This document shows positions 12,907 through 24,144 of a DNA stretch of 64,000 nt, one piece after another. Location of the stretch: the NCBI RefSeq assembly GCF_003073045.1, contig NC_037592.1, positions 40,481,760-40,545,759 of the forward strand, given 5' to 3'. This stretch comes from Pomacea canaliculata. Its lineage: Eukaryota > Mollusca > Gastropoda > Architaenioglossa > Ampullariidae. The notes beneath the pieces were generated by a model. It was not told where the DNA came from, made no database searches, and saw nothing but the letters and a program-made list of their open reading frames with translations. The stretch's first letter is position 1. Every line of letters starts with the position of its first letter. The position numbers were made by a program, and so were the translations under genes.

Positions 12907-12925
12907 GCCATCTCTCACTTATAAG

Positions 12926-15900
12926 CAGGGCCGCCGAGAGCCAGCCCGGGCCCCGGGACAGACGACCTCTCCGGGCCCCTTGTACTTGTAATCGTAAATT
13001 ATTTCCCAGTATATAATGTATGTTTACATTCGAATCTCAATATCTACACTTCATTCAGTAACGAAATATAGAAACAGTAGGACAAGTCACTAGGATTACA
13101 TCACTACTTGAACATAAAGTTGTTTACATGCGAGTGGTTAGTAAATGAGGACAAATGGTGTTAAAGGATCAGACTTGTAGCACCCCGCTCCACAGACCCC
13201 CCCCCCCCTTAGTAAGACTGTTACGTCAGCAGCGATGTCAAAACCTCGACAGATAAGAACAACTGCTAGAGGTATCACATCGCCTTTGTGTTCTAAGTGT
13301 TGCGAGTTTGTACTAAGCTCACTGACGTGCAAGAAATGTTCTCTGTGTAAGTGATTTATATTCTACATGGAAAGAGGAAGAACCGAAGAAGTAAATGCCT
13401 AAACAAGTCTTCATCGAGTGTCGTTAAAAACCTCATTAAAAAAGTGTTTGCTGCGACGAACAGCAGAGCACATCAGTTATCATTTTTATCAACTTACATA
13501 ACAAACACACTATATTATTACATAACAAACACACTATATTATTCCTTTAGCAAAACCGCACGCGCGCGCACACACACACACAATAACTACACACACGCAT
13601 GCTGTTACACGTAAACAAATATCTGAACTGAACTGTCGTCTTTAGACTCTTTAAAGCAGAAATTTTGAATTCATCCAACTTTTTACGAAGCATAAACTCG
13701 GTCGACTTCAACCCCCATCAGTCACTAGCCGTTAAAATACGTGTTGAGTTTTAGAAGACAAAGCAACTGTTTTAAAGACTAGTTAGCTAGTAAGTGTTAA
13801 TACTTTGAATATTTAAGGAGATTAGAAAGTTTTGTAAAAATGACAGAAAAATAGAAATGTTTAGCATATTTTAGCTGAATCGTAATAGTTCGTAGAACAA
13901 AGTTATACAGTACTAATATTGTCATTTTACCTGCTGACTAAAAACTTTATGAGCTTTTCTCACAAACTTCTTTATTGTCAGTCAGAGACGCTAGTCACTC
14001 TCATTGACACTGATGTTCCTGCCTTGTCAAATGCTATTTGCCAATAAACTCGATTATTATACTGTATGGTAGTGTTACGACTGTAGCGGTAACTTGGCTC
14101 GTTTAAAGATCTGAACATCTGCGGTGTCACACTTTCCTGTACAAAGTCACTTCAGTCATCCGTTGAACAGAAGATAGAACACGTATACAGCGGCTCACAC
14201 TGTAATATTTCTCAGTATTATTTCAATGTTCAACAACTCAACCTTATAACCACATAATCAGCGGACTGCCACACAGGCTACTTACATTCTCTTACTTCCA
14301 ACTCACACAGAGTACTACTAAAAACTCAGAAAAATCGAATAACGACCACCTAGGTCTACCCCAGCTTTTTTTTTATAGATCCCTTCTAAAATGCTAAAAA
14401 TACAAAAAAAAAAAAAATTAAAAAATATATAAAAAATTAAGACATCGCCACTTCCACCAAGGCCCCGTCAAACTAAGAAAACTCAATTTCGTAACAGGTA
14501 GTGTGCGACATCGCAGTTAGGTGGGATGGAACATAGCACGCACACAGGGAGGGTGGAGGCTGGCAATGTGGGGGTCGGGTGGTCGCTGGCCGGGTGACAG
14601 CCACGTGACAGAGGGAGAGCTGGAGGGAGTCGACTAGCGACAGGATGCAGGTGCGCGGATGTGGTTGGGAGAGGTGGAGGATGAAGAGGCGAGGGGGAGA
14701 ATGAGAGGAGACAGCTAGCGCCAGCCGACGATTCTTGAGAGCATAGGACTGACAAGTAACTTGAGCAAATAAAGCCGTTTTTTACGAACCCTCGCTACTA
14801 TGCCACTTTTGCTCGGTCCCGGTAGGTGGCATAGTAGCGAGATTTGACTGTATACAGCATCATATATGACAGCTTCCTTGAAGACAACTAGCGCACAATA
14901 AGAAAGATTCCGAGGTGGCTTTGGGGGACGGATGGTGGGTAGATAGTATCTCCTTTTTACCGGGGGCTTTGTCGGCAAAGAGCAAAAGAAGGTCGGAGGC
15001 CGATGTGTTATTACAGGGCGATGCTGGTACATCGCCGGAGGTCGTGCGATCGTTCCACACCTTTAGTTACAGTAGTCCGAGTCCTCCCCTTTCCGGTGAC
15101 ATAACTCTCCTCCCTACCTCTATCCGGGCCATCCACCCACCGTGCGAACACTGTCTCTACACTTAAATTACCTTTCTCATGCTAGCCTCCTCTTTATCAT
15201 CCTCCTCCAGCTCCAAAACTTCCGCGACACCACCGTGATCAATTTATAAACCTAATATTTGCGGGACGGCAGTTTTTAAAATGTTTTGCAATAATGTGTT
15301 CTATTTTGCTGGATGCGATAGTATACAGGATAAAATAGTTCTCATTGTATCAAGGATCTACTGTGTAGACTAATGTAGTTGTTTGTTTGGTGATGGAGAT
15401 ACCGTTAAAAAAAAGTCTCAGTGTTGCTTAGTAACTACGAAAAAAAGCAGCCTTGATGTCTCTCGCTTACAGGCTGCAGCGCCAGGGGCGGGCCCCCACC
15501 ATGTCGGTTCACAGAGTGCACACATCAGTAACATACCTGCCTGATCTCCACTGTTAAGTCCGATTTGCTTGCAGGGCCCGCCCCCTCCTCCACCCCACCT
15601 TTCCCCGTAGTGGCACCTGTAGCCAGCAATCTCATGGCACCAACGTTCTTCAGGGCGGTTGACACGCGATAAAATCTTTGGTGTCCAGCGGCCGTCACCT
15701 CTTGGCTTGTCCAGCGAGAATATGATACCCGCTGACTACACTTCTCACGACAGGCCCCAGTACCCCGAAATTGTATTCTACAGACTTGAAACTCAACTTC
15801 TGCATGTGTAATGCTTGGGTGTTCTGTCCTTAGACCTTTCTTTAAAAGAAAAAGAAAAGGAGAAGAAGAAAAAAAAATCCACTGACCAAGGCCGGGCCCC

Positions 15901-15959
15901 CTTGACAGCCGCGGGCCCGGGTACACCAGACCCCCTGTCCCCTCCTCTCGTCAGGCCTG
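12926..15959. mobile_element. hAT-like non-autonomous element, 3.0 kb, inserted in the PARP TATA box
   Basis: The exact 8-bp duplication CTTATAAG flanks it (12918-12925 and 15960-15967). Ends begin CAGGGCCGCCGAGAG and, inverted, CAGGCCTGACGAGAG, matching at 12 of 15 positions, and both ends are rich in GGGCCC. No transposase ORF is visible inside. The interior holds a local duplication near 13495-13545, a CA run near 13570 and a fragment of a Tc1/mariner-like end near 14791-14850. The 8-bp duplication and CAG...CTG ends point to hAT. Confidence 0.75.
14791..14841. repeat. Perfect 16-bp inverted repeat, pogo/mariner-like end
   Basis: Arms CTCGCTACTATGCCAC (14791-14806) and its reverse complement (14826-14841) flank a 19-base loop. 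Outside the right arm the sequence continues to ...GATTTGACTGTA, giving CAGTC-type ends next to TA in reverse. This looks like one end of a Tc1/mariner or pogo-like element nested in the hAT-like insertion. Confidence 0.6.
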
Positions 15960-15961
15960 CT

Positions 15962-15967
15962 TATAAG
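15962..15967 (+). promoter_or_regulatory. TATA box of the PARP gene
   Basis: TATAAG lies 87 bp before the ATG at 16049 and is inside the right-hand target duplication of the adjacent 3.0-kb element. An identical copy remains at 12920-12925. Confidence 0.6.
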
Positions 15968-16048
15968 TCCGCTCACATCCACGAAACACAAGCCTGAGAT
16001 GTTTGTTGTCACAGTTTCACACACTCTGACTGAAACTTTCTGGTGAAC

Positions 16049-16231
16049 ATGGAGCGAGGTAAGAGTTTGTCTCTGAGCGGATGCCTGGGGATGTTTGTGT
16101 TTGCGAACATGTAATGCATTCACACGTGAAGTATGCATTGAAATTCACGAGTGCTGAATAATATTAGTGTTTGTCTTTCATTATGTCGTGCATATAAAAC
16201 ATTTTATTGTAAACTTAAACTATTAATAAAC

Positions 16232-16283
<52 letters not shown>

Positions 16284-19200
16284 AAGTCAAGATTCAAACT
16301 GGACTCAATTTTGTAAAACAGAACTATATCAAGTAGTTTTTGATATAAGAGCATACCCCCACTACACGATAGTACACTGCACTTACAATTAATCAATTAC
16401 AAAAATAACACAAAAGTAATTATTTAGTAGAAATTTCTATATTTAACTACTGTAAAATATTTTATGTTACTAATCACGTACGTAATAAAGAAACCATGTG
16501 AAACTTTAACCGTTACATTGGTAATGATACTTCTGTAACACCTCTTTCATAAACACCTTTTGAGAAAGTAGTTTTGAAGCTAGTGTCTCGCTTCCCCAGA
16601 GCTACATGGGGAACTCAAGGGAAAGCGTCTTGTTCTCGCATATACAACAGTATGCCCAGACCGTGCGGACATTACTTTCCTTACCTCCAGGGTATCTTAG
16701 CTGTCACTTTATAACTTCGACTGCAATGGAAACTATCTACGGCAGGGGTGTCAAACTCAATTACCCAGGGGGCCAAATGTCACATATTCGCACATAAGTG
16801 GGATGACCCTAGTCTGTCATTTTGGCCTTAGTCTATTTTATGGGTGTCCAGCCTCATGTATGTGTGTTTATATGAAAGGGGATGAATGTTTTCCTATGGC
16901 TAAATTCTTAGAGGGTTTTTTTTTCTAGATTTTGCATTTTCATCTTTAACTGTATACAGTTTGTGTGCAACAAAGAAATTATAATTCCCTGATTGTTCTT
17001 TCCCGTCCAGTTAAATGAGAAGGGACCGCAAGAAAAAAGGATTCAATTTTGTGGAAAGCTGGTGACTGTGGAAGACGATGTGATGTCAGCAGTGAAGCAG
17101 CTGCTAAAAACAACTTGGCAGCAGCAGTTTGTGGGACACGGAAAGGATGGGGTGGGCTTGAAACACAAAGGAGTTCAAGTAAGTCGTCGCTCTCTGACGA
17201 GGTTGGCAGGTCGGGCGGAAAGGACGACGGACAGGTGGAGCAACACTTTCGTGCATGCCGTCCGTTCCTGACCTACAGTTCACAGCCTCTGAATCTGGTA
17301 CCCCCCCCCCCCGGAACACGAACTGTTCTTTAGCGCTGGAACTGGTGACACCACTCGGCTACCTTGCCCTCGGTTACTTGGAGATGAGCACAACTGACCG
17401 CAAACACTTTGCCTTCTCGAAGGTTTACCGCCGCTGCTCCACAACAGTTGCCCGGCAATGACCGCAGCGACGATTCTAAGCAGCAGCGATGACTTGTCTG
17501 TTGTTCTCTGAAGACGACCACAACTGGACGTGTGGCACGGTGAGGTCTACCAGCCGCTACCTCGCATTTCTTGCTGCCGGACACAGTTGGCTACTTCGGT
17601 TGTCGTTTGGGAGAATCAGCCTTTTGGTTACACCACACCCTCCTCTCTACACAGCAGGTAGCGATATGTTTTAAACGGAACGGGCTTCCCGACCTGCTGA
17701 CTGCGACTGAAAATCACTCAGAGAGCGACGTAATAACTGCGCTCCAGTACTTTATGTGTTTAGGAATTACAAGTTCAAAAAGTTTTAATATAATTTTATT
17801 TTTAACCATTTTATTTGTGTGTTTATTTTTGAAAATTAGATAATTTCATGTTCACCTAAGTGACTTTCAATGTCAAGCTCACATTTAGAATGTTATGTTC
17901 AGTGTTAAGCTTGTTTCTCATTTCTTAAAGATTACTTAGAATTAAAGATTTACATAAATCGTGCAATATTCAGGTTGTGAAAGTCGAGCGACTGGAGAAC
18001 CCTGGTCTGTGGAACCAGTACAATCATCGTCGAGAAATGGTTTATCACAGTCATGGCTATACCTACTTCCGGCCAATAGCCAAGTTGCCGGGATCCTCAG
18101 GTCCTGTACAGACAACAGAAAGTGTACCACGAGAAAGTCCTCTTCGTCGACAGATTTATCCATTTAAGGTCAGATTGAATGATGCTAAGTGTTACTTAGA
18201 AGGAAAAACAATTTAACACCAGGAAATCGTTCTCTTTAATATTTATATGTTTAAGTAGGTGTTGTGAGCAAAGTTTTGTGTCTTTATTTGACATTCATTG
18301 GACTTTTGCTGCCTGTTTATTTAGATTTTCTCTTATCAGTATATATTATGGCTAACAGTGGGTTAGTTGTTATGAAGCATTGTGTACAACCCAGTGTGTG
18401 TGAGAGAGAGAGCGAAAGAGAGCGCCTTCATTGTCTTACGACACGTCAGACTTTGGATTATGCGTTGAGTGTATTAGCAAAGTGTCTGCGTGTTTGTCCG
18501 CTACTCTTTTAGTCATCACCGCTAGCTATCATTGCTTTCTGACATCAAACAGAGAGCAGTCTGTTCTGTTAGCATACTCAGTCTCCTCACAACAGACCCT
18601 GTGTACTTGTCCCAATCATACACCTGTACAGTGACCATGGTCACAGAAACACTTGTTGTCATGATATTGCATACGACAGTCCGTACTGTGATGGCTGTGA
18701 CAGCCAGAACTCTAATATGAGGGAGTACAGACAGATTTTGACTGGCCTCTCTTATACACCTTTTGTGTCTTCACATCCCCTTTCCACTCATCCTTCTAAA
18801 CACCATTCAAACTCCAATTACCATTGCAAACATTTTATTGAAATGCAGCCTGAGCTGTCTCTTTCAGAAAGGCTAGATCAAATGCCACTTCTTGTCCTAG
18901 TATATTTATTAACCAGATTTATATGCACAAACATAAACAGTTGTTTGTCTTGAAGAAAATCATAAATCCCTATACAAACCTCACGTAGTGCAGCCGAAGC
19001 ACACGACCACAAATTTGGCGAACATCACTTCTTTTATTTTTGAAAACTAACTGATCAACATTATGCACTGAAATGCAGAAAGGACGCTAAGCAAACAAAT
19101 ACAAAATCTGCTCTGTAGGGTTTGGGGATCCAATACTTCTCGCATTCTTTCTCTATGGTCAAGAATATTCACAGATATTTAAGCGTTTGACTCGAGATTA

Positions 19201-19996
19201 ATATTCAAATGATTTTCCCTTGCTCCTTCTAACCACTGACATTACTTTTAAACTAATGTTTAATTTCAGGCCAATGAACACTACCTTTTCCATGGAACCA
19301 AAGAGAAAAACATACAAAATATAATGAACACTGGACTGGACAGTCGTTTAACCAGTGACAAAGCCATGCTCGGACAGGGCATCTACTTTGCAGAAAGTCC
19401 GACCAAAGCCGATCAGTACACAGGTACAAATATAACTTGTATTTCTGTGTAATATTTACTGTTTTATGTTTGGCAGAGATGTTATTTTTGTAAACAAGTT
19501 TAATAGATGATTGGCAACAGAAAGCTGGATATTACCTGTTAAAATCTATTGAGTCTATATTGAATGATGGGGTACCTCCAATTGAACAAGCTACACACGC
19601 TATGCACCATTTCTGTCATTGAGAAACATTATAATGTTTAACACTAAGTTATTTTAACTAGGCAGTTTCTTATTGTCGCTCTAGAAACATCTTAAAAATA
19701 TTAAAGGCTAAATAGTTTACAATTTTTCAGATGATAAGGACCAGAGGACCTCTGGGGAGAAAACAATGGTGTTGGTGCGAGTGGTGTTGGGCAACCCTTT
19801 CATCAACACCAGTTCTGACCCTGACAAGTTCAAACGTCCGCCATGCAAGTGGTGTTTCAAGGACCTCTGCTCTTGCGATGATCCCTCTTATTTTGATTCC
19901 GTTATCGATGATGCTGGCAGGAATTTCCGCGAATTCGTTGTTTATGACCGTAGCATGTGCTACCCTGAATACTTCATTACATACAATAGGGTGTGA
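16049..19996 (+). CDS. PARP-family ADP-ribosyltransferase (short, H-Y-E triad)
   Basis: The proposed exons are 16049-16058, 16600-16691, 17011-17178, 17974-18168, 19270-19423 and 19731-19996. All junctions are in phase, giving 294 aa. The last four exons are firm; the first two are chosen because ATGGAGCGAG has a strong donor and the 92-nt exon alone restores phase. The catalytic domain starts near VKVERLENPGLW. It holds LFHGT (His163), LGQGIYFAE (Tyr194) and REFVVYD (Glu274), so the full NAD-binding H-Y-E triad is present, and it ends in YPEYFITYNRV. A cysteine cluster (C245, C248, C253, C255) interrupts the later part of the domain and could bind zinc. The N-terminal 90 residues match no domain I recognise. 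PARPs transfer ADP-ribose from NAD to proteins; some are antiviral in animals. An AATAAA follows at 20145. Confidence 0.85.
16235..16283. repeat. (CAA)n microsatellite
   Basis: About sixteen uninterrupted CAA units lie in the first PARP intron. Confidence 0.95.
16743..16785. mobile_element. hAT-type MITE end fragment
   Basis: CAGGGGTGTCAAACTCAA followed by CCAGGGGGCC resembles the widespread left end of hAT MITEs. No matching right end is visible, so it is a truncated relic. Confidence 0.5.
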
Positions 19997-20144
19997 TGTA
20001 ATCATGTAGGTAGCAAAGGTTATTCTGTCGTGTAGATTTGTATTGTACCATGCAGTCTGAAATTATTTCAGACAGAGTTTATTTGTAATGTTTATTGTGT
20101 TATTTTGTTGTTCCACGATACTTATTTTGGAGAGAAACTCAGCA

Positions 20145-20150
20145 AATAAA
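20145..20150 (+). promoter_or_regulatory. Polyadenylation signal of the PARP gene
   Basis: AATAAA lies 149 bp after the PARP stop codon, in AGCAAATAAAGCC context. Confidence 0.6.
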
Positions 20151-20169
20151 GCCTTAACTACTGTCTACA

Positions 20170-22290
20170 CATCTCACACTGCACTGAAGACTTGTTAACA
20201 ATCAGTTTTATTGGCATGTCCACTGTGTATAATGCAGCTGTAAGGATTGTTTGCTTTAGATGAATTACTGTTCTGCATGTATTGATAAAAACGTATTAGT
20301 TTTAAAAGTACTAGTGTTTTAAGGGTACGTGTAAATGTGTGAGAAGATAGAGCTTTTATTTAGGCCTGGAAAGTTAATGGAAAGTAATGGGCTAAGAACC
20401 AGTATAATATTTCTTCTTGTGATTTATTTTGACGAGAAGTTAGAAAAGAAGCAGGCACAGCATGATAGTGAATATTTCTTATTTGTCAGCATTTCTGCTT
20501 CATCCGGTGCATTATGCCTAATTTAGTTGTCAATTAAGCTGTTTATTTATTTTGATTTATTTGTTTGAACAGACGTGAAAATAGACGATATTCAAGCTGA
20601 TCCTACTCATTACCAGATTCTAAGCAGTTTTATTTTCCCTTTACAATCCTTTAAAGACTTATGCGTACTAAGACTTTAAGATAGTTCCTTAGCTTGGAAC
20701 AACTCCAGAAGACTTGGTATACACGTGTACTACTAGTGTTGTTCAAATTCAGGTGTGGTTTACTATCAAGTTACCTGCACGTCGCGGGTCACAAATTACA
20801 GTGGGTAGGGGGGGTAACAGGGGGTAAATACTGGGTACAGGAGCTGGATAGGAGCACCATCAACGCTATCTCATGCTGTCCAGTGAAATGAATAAACGAA
20901 AAAACACATGGACATTGGTGATTCACAGCTTTACAACATTTTGTATTGTTAGCATCTCGAAAACCTAACCGTCGCACCAGAAGGTCCAACTGTCAGACAG
21001 AATTTGCGGGATGGGAATAGGGGTGGGGGTTAGAAAGCTCGGCACTGTGCCTAGTGCATTAAAGTCAAGCGAGGACGTTGATCCACCCAGAAAGAAAGAC
21101 TTTGGTGACAGTTAACATGCACAAACAAGCCGACTGTGCGTCACGTGACATTCCTGGCATCCACACAAAAGCACTGGCAATCTTATCCACAGTTTGTTTT
21201 GTCGCAGGCCTGCCATGTACAGACAGGTATCGCTTACTATCAAGTTACCTGGACGTCGCGAGTCACAAATTTTGTTTTCGTCTTAACCTCGTCAACAGGC
21301 GAGGTTATAGTGCGGTGAAGACTATAGGGCTGTAGCAGACCGGTGCGTGTGATGGAATTTCTCGTAAATCGTTACAAGATTGACACAACCACTTCTGTCC
21401 ATACTAGCAACACAGATACTATAAGGAGTAAAGATGGAAGGGATACGACGAAAAAAAAAAAAAAAAAAAAAACTTTCGAGTTTAACTGAGTGTGGATAAG
21501 ATTGTGTGTGTGTGTGTGTACGAATTGCGAGAAAATGTGTGTCTGAGAGTAAATGGGTAAACTGTCATGCACTGCAAGACAGGACTCGTAGATGAATATC
21601 TGCTTTGTTTTTGGTGTTGAGAGACGAGCGTGCAATCACTCATACGTTTTTCAGGTGGTGTATGTCTAAATATGGATATGTAAATAACATTGAATAAGTT
21701 TGTTCGCTCCGTTCTTTTAAGCTTTTCCTTAAAGTATTAGGAAAGTAGGAATCGTCAGTCAAATATTCAAACCATGCTCAGTGTACTGGACCATCTGGCG
21801 AAAGGAAATATTTTGGAGAACGTTACAGCGCAGGTGAGCAGGCAAGGTAAAGACAGATGACCAGACAGGACTCCACATATCCACCTTCATGTCTTTTTGT
21901 TTCTCTGCCAGGCTGGCTTCCTGGAAGTCTCACTTGCTTGTCGCTGATTCATATGATCAAATTTTAAATATTAGTTTGAACGAATTTAATGCGGATTTTG
22001 CCATTTTTCTCTATATTCACATCAGTAAAGTGGGACACGAAGGTTTTGTCGAGGGTTTTACTTCACCCATAGCAACAGGTGTCATCAGATTGAGGACATC
22101 TGAACTATGAGACTTCATTTTCTGGAAAACGCTTTCATGTACTGAACATAACCTTTGCCGTTTCCATATAAGGTTCGTTCAGTGAGGCGTAACGTGAATA
22201 CAGACATGAGGTAGGGGCTTTGCTATGACAAGACATGAACCAGATCGTCCCTGTGTGCGTGACTGGGCTGTGCCCACCCCTTGTTCTTTG
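20170..22290. other. Intergenic between PARP and SAM-AIG1 gene
   Basis: No coding exon is supported. A 38-bp direct repeat, nearly identical and centred on ACTATCAAGTTACCTG, occurs at about 20759 and 21234. There is an A-run near 21450 and a GT run near 21507 within a block related to 4560-4790. Confidence 0.45.
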
Positions 22291-22301
22291 TTGCAGAGAT
22301 G

Positions 22302-22309
22302 TATAAAAG
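22302..22309 (+). promoter_or_regulatory. TATA box of the SAM-AIG1 gene
   Basis: TATAAAAG is followed by a plausible untranslated first exon ending at CACAG with donor GTAAGTT at 22404. The next exon has acceptor TTTTTCAG at 24140 and the ATG at 24145. Confidence 0.6.
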
Positions 22310-22934
22310 CAGACCTGAACTGCACTGTGCAGCTTTTTTTTGGCATCACATTCAAGTTCTCAGGCTCTCGTTAAGAAAGGCGCTCGATTGAAATCGGACA
22401 CAGGTAAGTTCCTTATAATATCTACGCCAGTAGTTATTTTCTCCAAATACTAAGTCTCGTTTACACAATTGATGTCAGGCTTCAATACCAAGTTCCACAG
22501 CAAGTCTGATTCTTTATTCTATTGACTTAAAATCTCTCACCTACCAGATTCTGGTGTGATGGTCCGTCGAATAAGTCTAATAAATAATCCGTAATGTCGG
22601 CTGATTACCGTCGAATGTGTAGATGCCCCCCGCCCCCCCGGACGTACACACAGTCACTAGCATAGCACTCTCCCTAATTATTCCTAAACACCCGAGAATA
22701 CGGGCGGGTAGAAGAGATCCACCAGTGCAGAGCAAGGAAGTCCGCAGTCGAGGTGATAGTCAATAAGGTCACCGAGGTAAGATGCCACGGGAGGCAACAC
22801 GAGAAACCAGGTAGCTCTTTAGGTGTAGTCTTTTGTTGAAGTCTCTAATTTTCCCCTCCCCCCGAACAAGGGGAACGCGAGACGGTGTAAGAACTATCGA
22901 ATGATATTTCTGATTAGGGATTTCAATGAGGTAA

Positions 22935-23165
22935 TGCTGAAAGTGATCCATAACCATCTCACGAGGAGCTGTTAGTTAAGGAGCAAGCTGGATTTGTGGC
23001 CGACAGGAGCACTATTGAGCAGATCTTCAACAGTCAATCCCTATTTCAAAAAGCACTAGCAATATGGCAAGAATGACTACCTCCAATTCATTGATTTGAA
23101 AAAGGGTTTCGATAGAGTATGGCACGGGAGGCTATGAGTTGTGTTGCGAACATTAAATGAAGTCC
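22935..23165 (+). mobile_element. LINE reverse-transcriptase fragment
   Basis: The broken reading frame contains EQAGFVADRSTIEQIF and, after an indel, FIDLKKGFDRVWHGRL. These match the conserved RT blocks (GFR-x-GRST and DF-K-AFD). It is a dead RTE-like copy in the 5' intron of the SAM-AIG1 gene. Confidence 0.75.
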
Positions 23166-24144
23166 TCTTACGGACCATCAAGGAGCTACACTGCGACCGA
23201 AGGAGCTCAATACTCCTTTAAAAATGAAATAAAGCTTTATTACTTCACAAGGTATTGCTTATTTGCCAGTAATATACATATTATAGGTAGATACCTATCC
23301 ATGTTGACTACAGTAAATAAGTTTTCTCTCACCACACACACATAGGGACAGTGGATATAGTGAGTGCAATTCCTTAGGTCACATGAGGCTAACACATCAT
23401 CACTGCAAGAAGAATTTACCAAGTGTATGGCACTTGGAATGAATTAAGGTAGCGATTTATTCAGCTAACGGGCATCGAATACCTGCCGCAAGACCGCAAC
23501 AGTAAGGGTTCACATGTTAACACATGATTAGGAATAGAGAAGATACGCAACGAACGTGAGAGAGTAGGCCGGATGTCACGTGGGCGCAAGTATTCATTTC
23601 TGCTTCGTCACTGTCTCCCCAACGACTGAAGAAAAGAGTATGGCTGGTGACCTCTCTTCAGACATAAACAGCTACCCCAGCCTCTCATGGCAGATGATTT
23701 TCCCTCACCGACATAACAGACCAACATCTCTTTCCAGTCAGTTTTGCAGACGAGTTCACTTCGTCAGAGTCACGTAGTGTTAGCGTGTCGGCGTGACAGC
23801 TAGAAGTACAGCAGCACTATTGCAACGTACCCCACATCATAATTTAAATTGTGAACATCATTAGCGAATAGTGTCAGCTTCAGTGTTCCATTTTAAAGCA
23901 CAATGATCACTCTTGTGTTGGGGGAAAATCCTTTATATAAATCTTTCTTTTCTTTTTATTATGTCTGTTCTTGTATTCATTGAAGCGTAGAGAACCAGCT
24001 ACTGCACTTGATCGAAAGTTTTCACGAGCTTGAAGACCCGCTCGTACCCGGCACGACAACAGGGAAAGCTGTTATTTCATCCAAAGGCTAACTAGCTTCG
24101 TGTGAGCAGTCCTACCCCATTGTGTAAACAGATTTTTCAGAAAA

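Noticed and set aside
16606..16797. 63-aa ORF starting at 16606 as a separate gene
   Set aside because: It overlaps, in another frame, the 92-nt PARP exon and then runs into a hAT relic.
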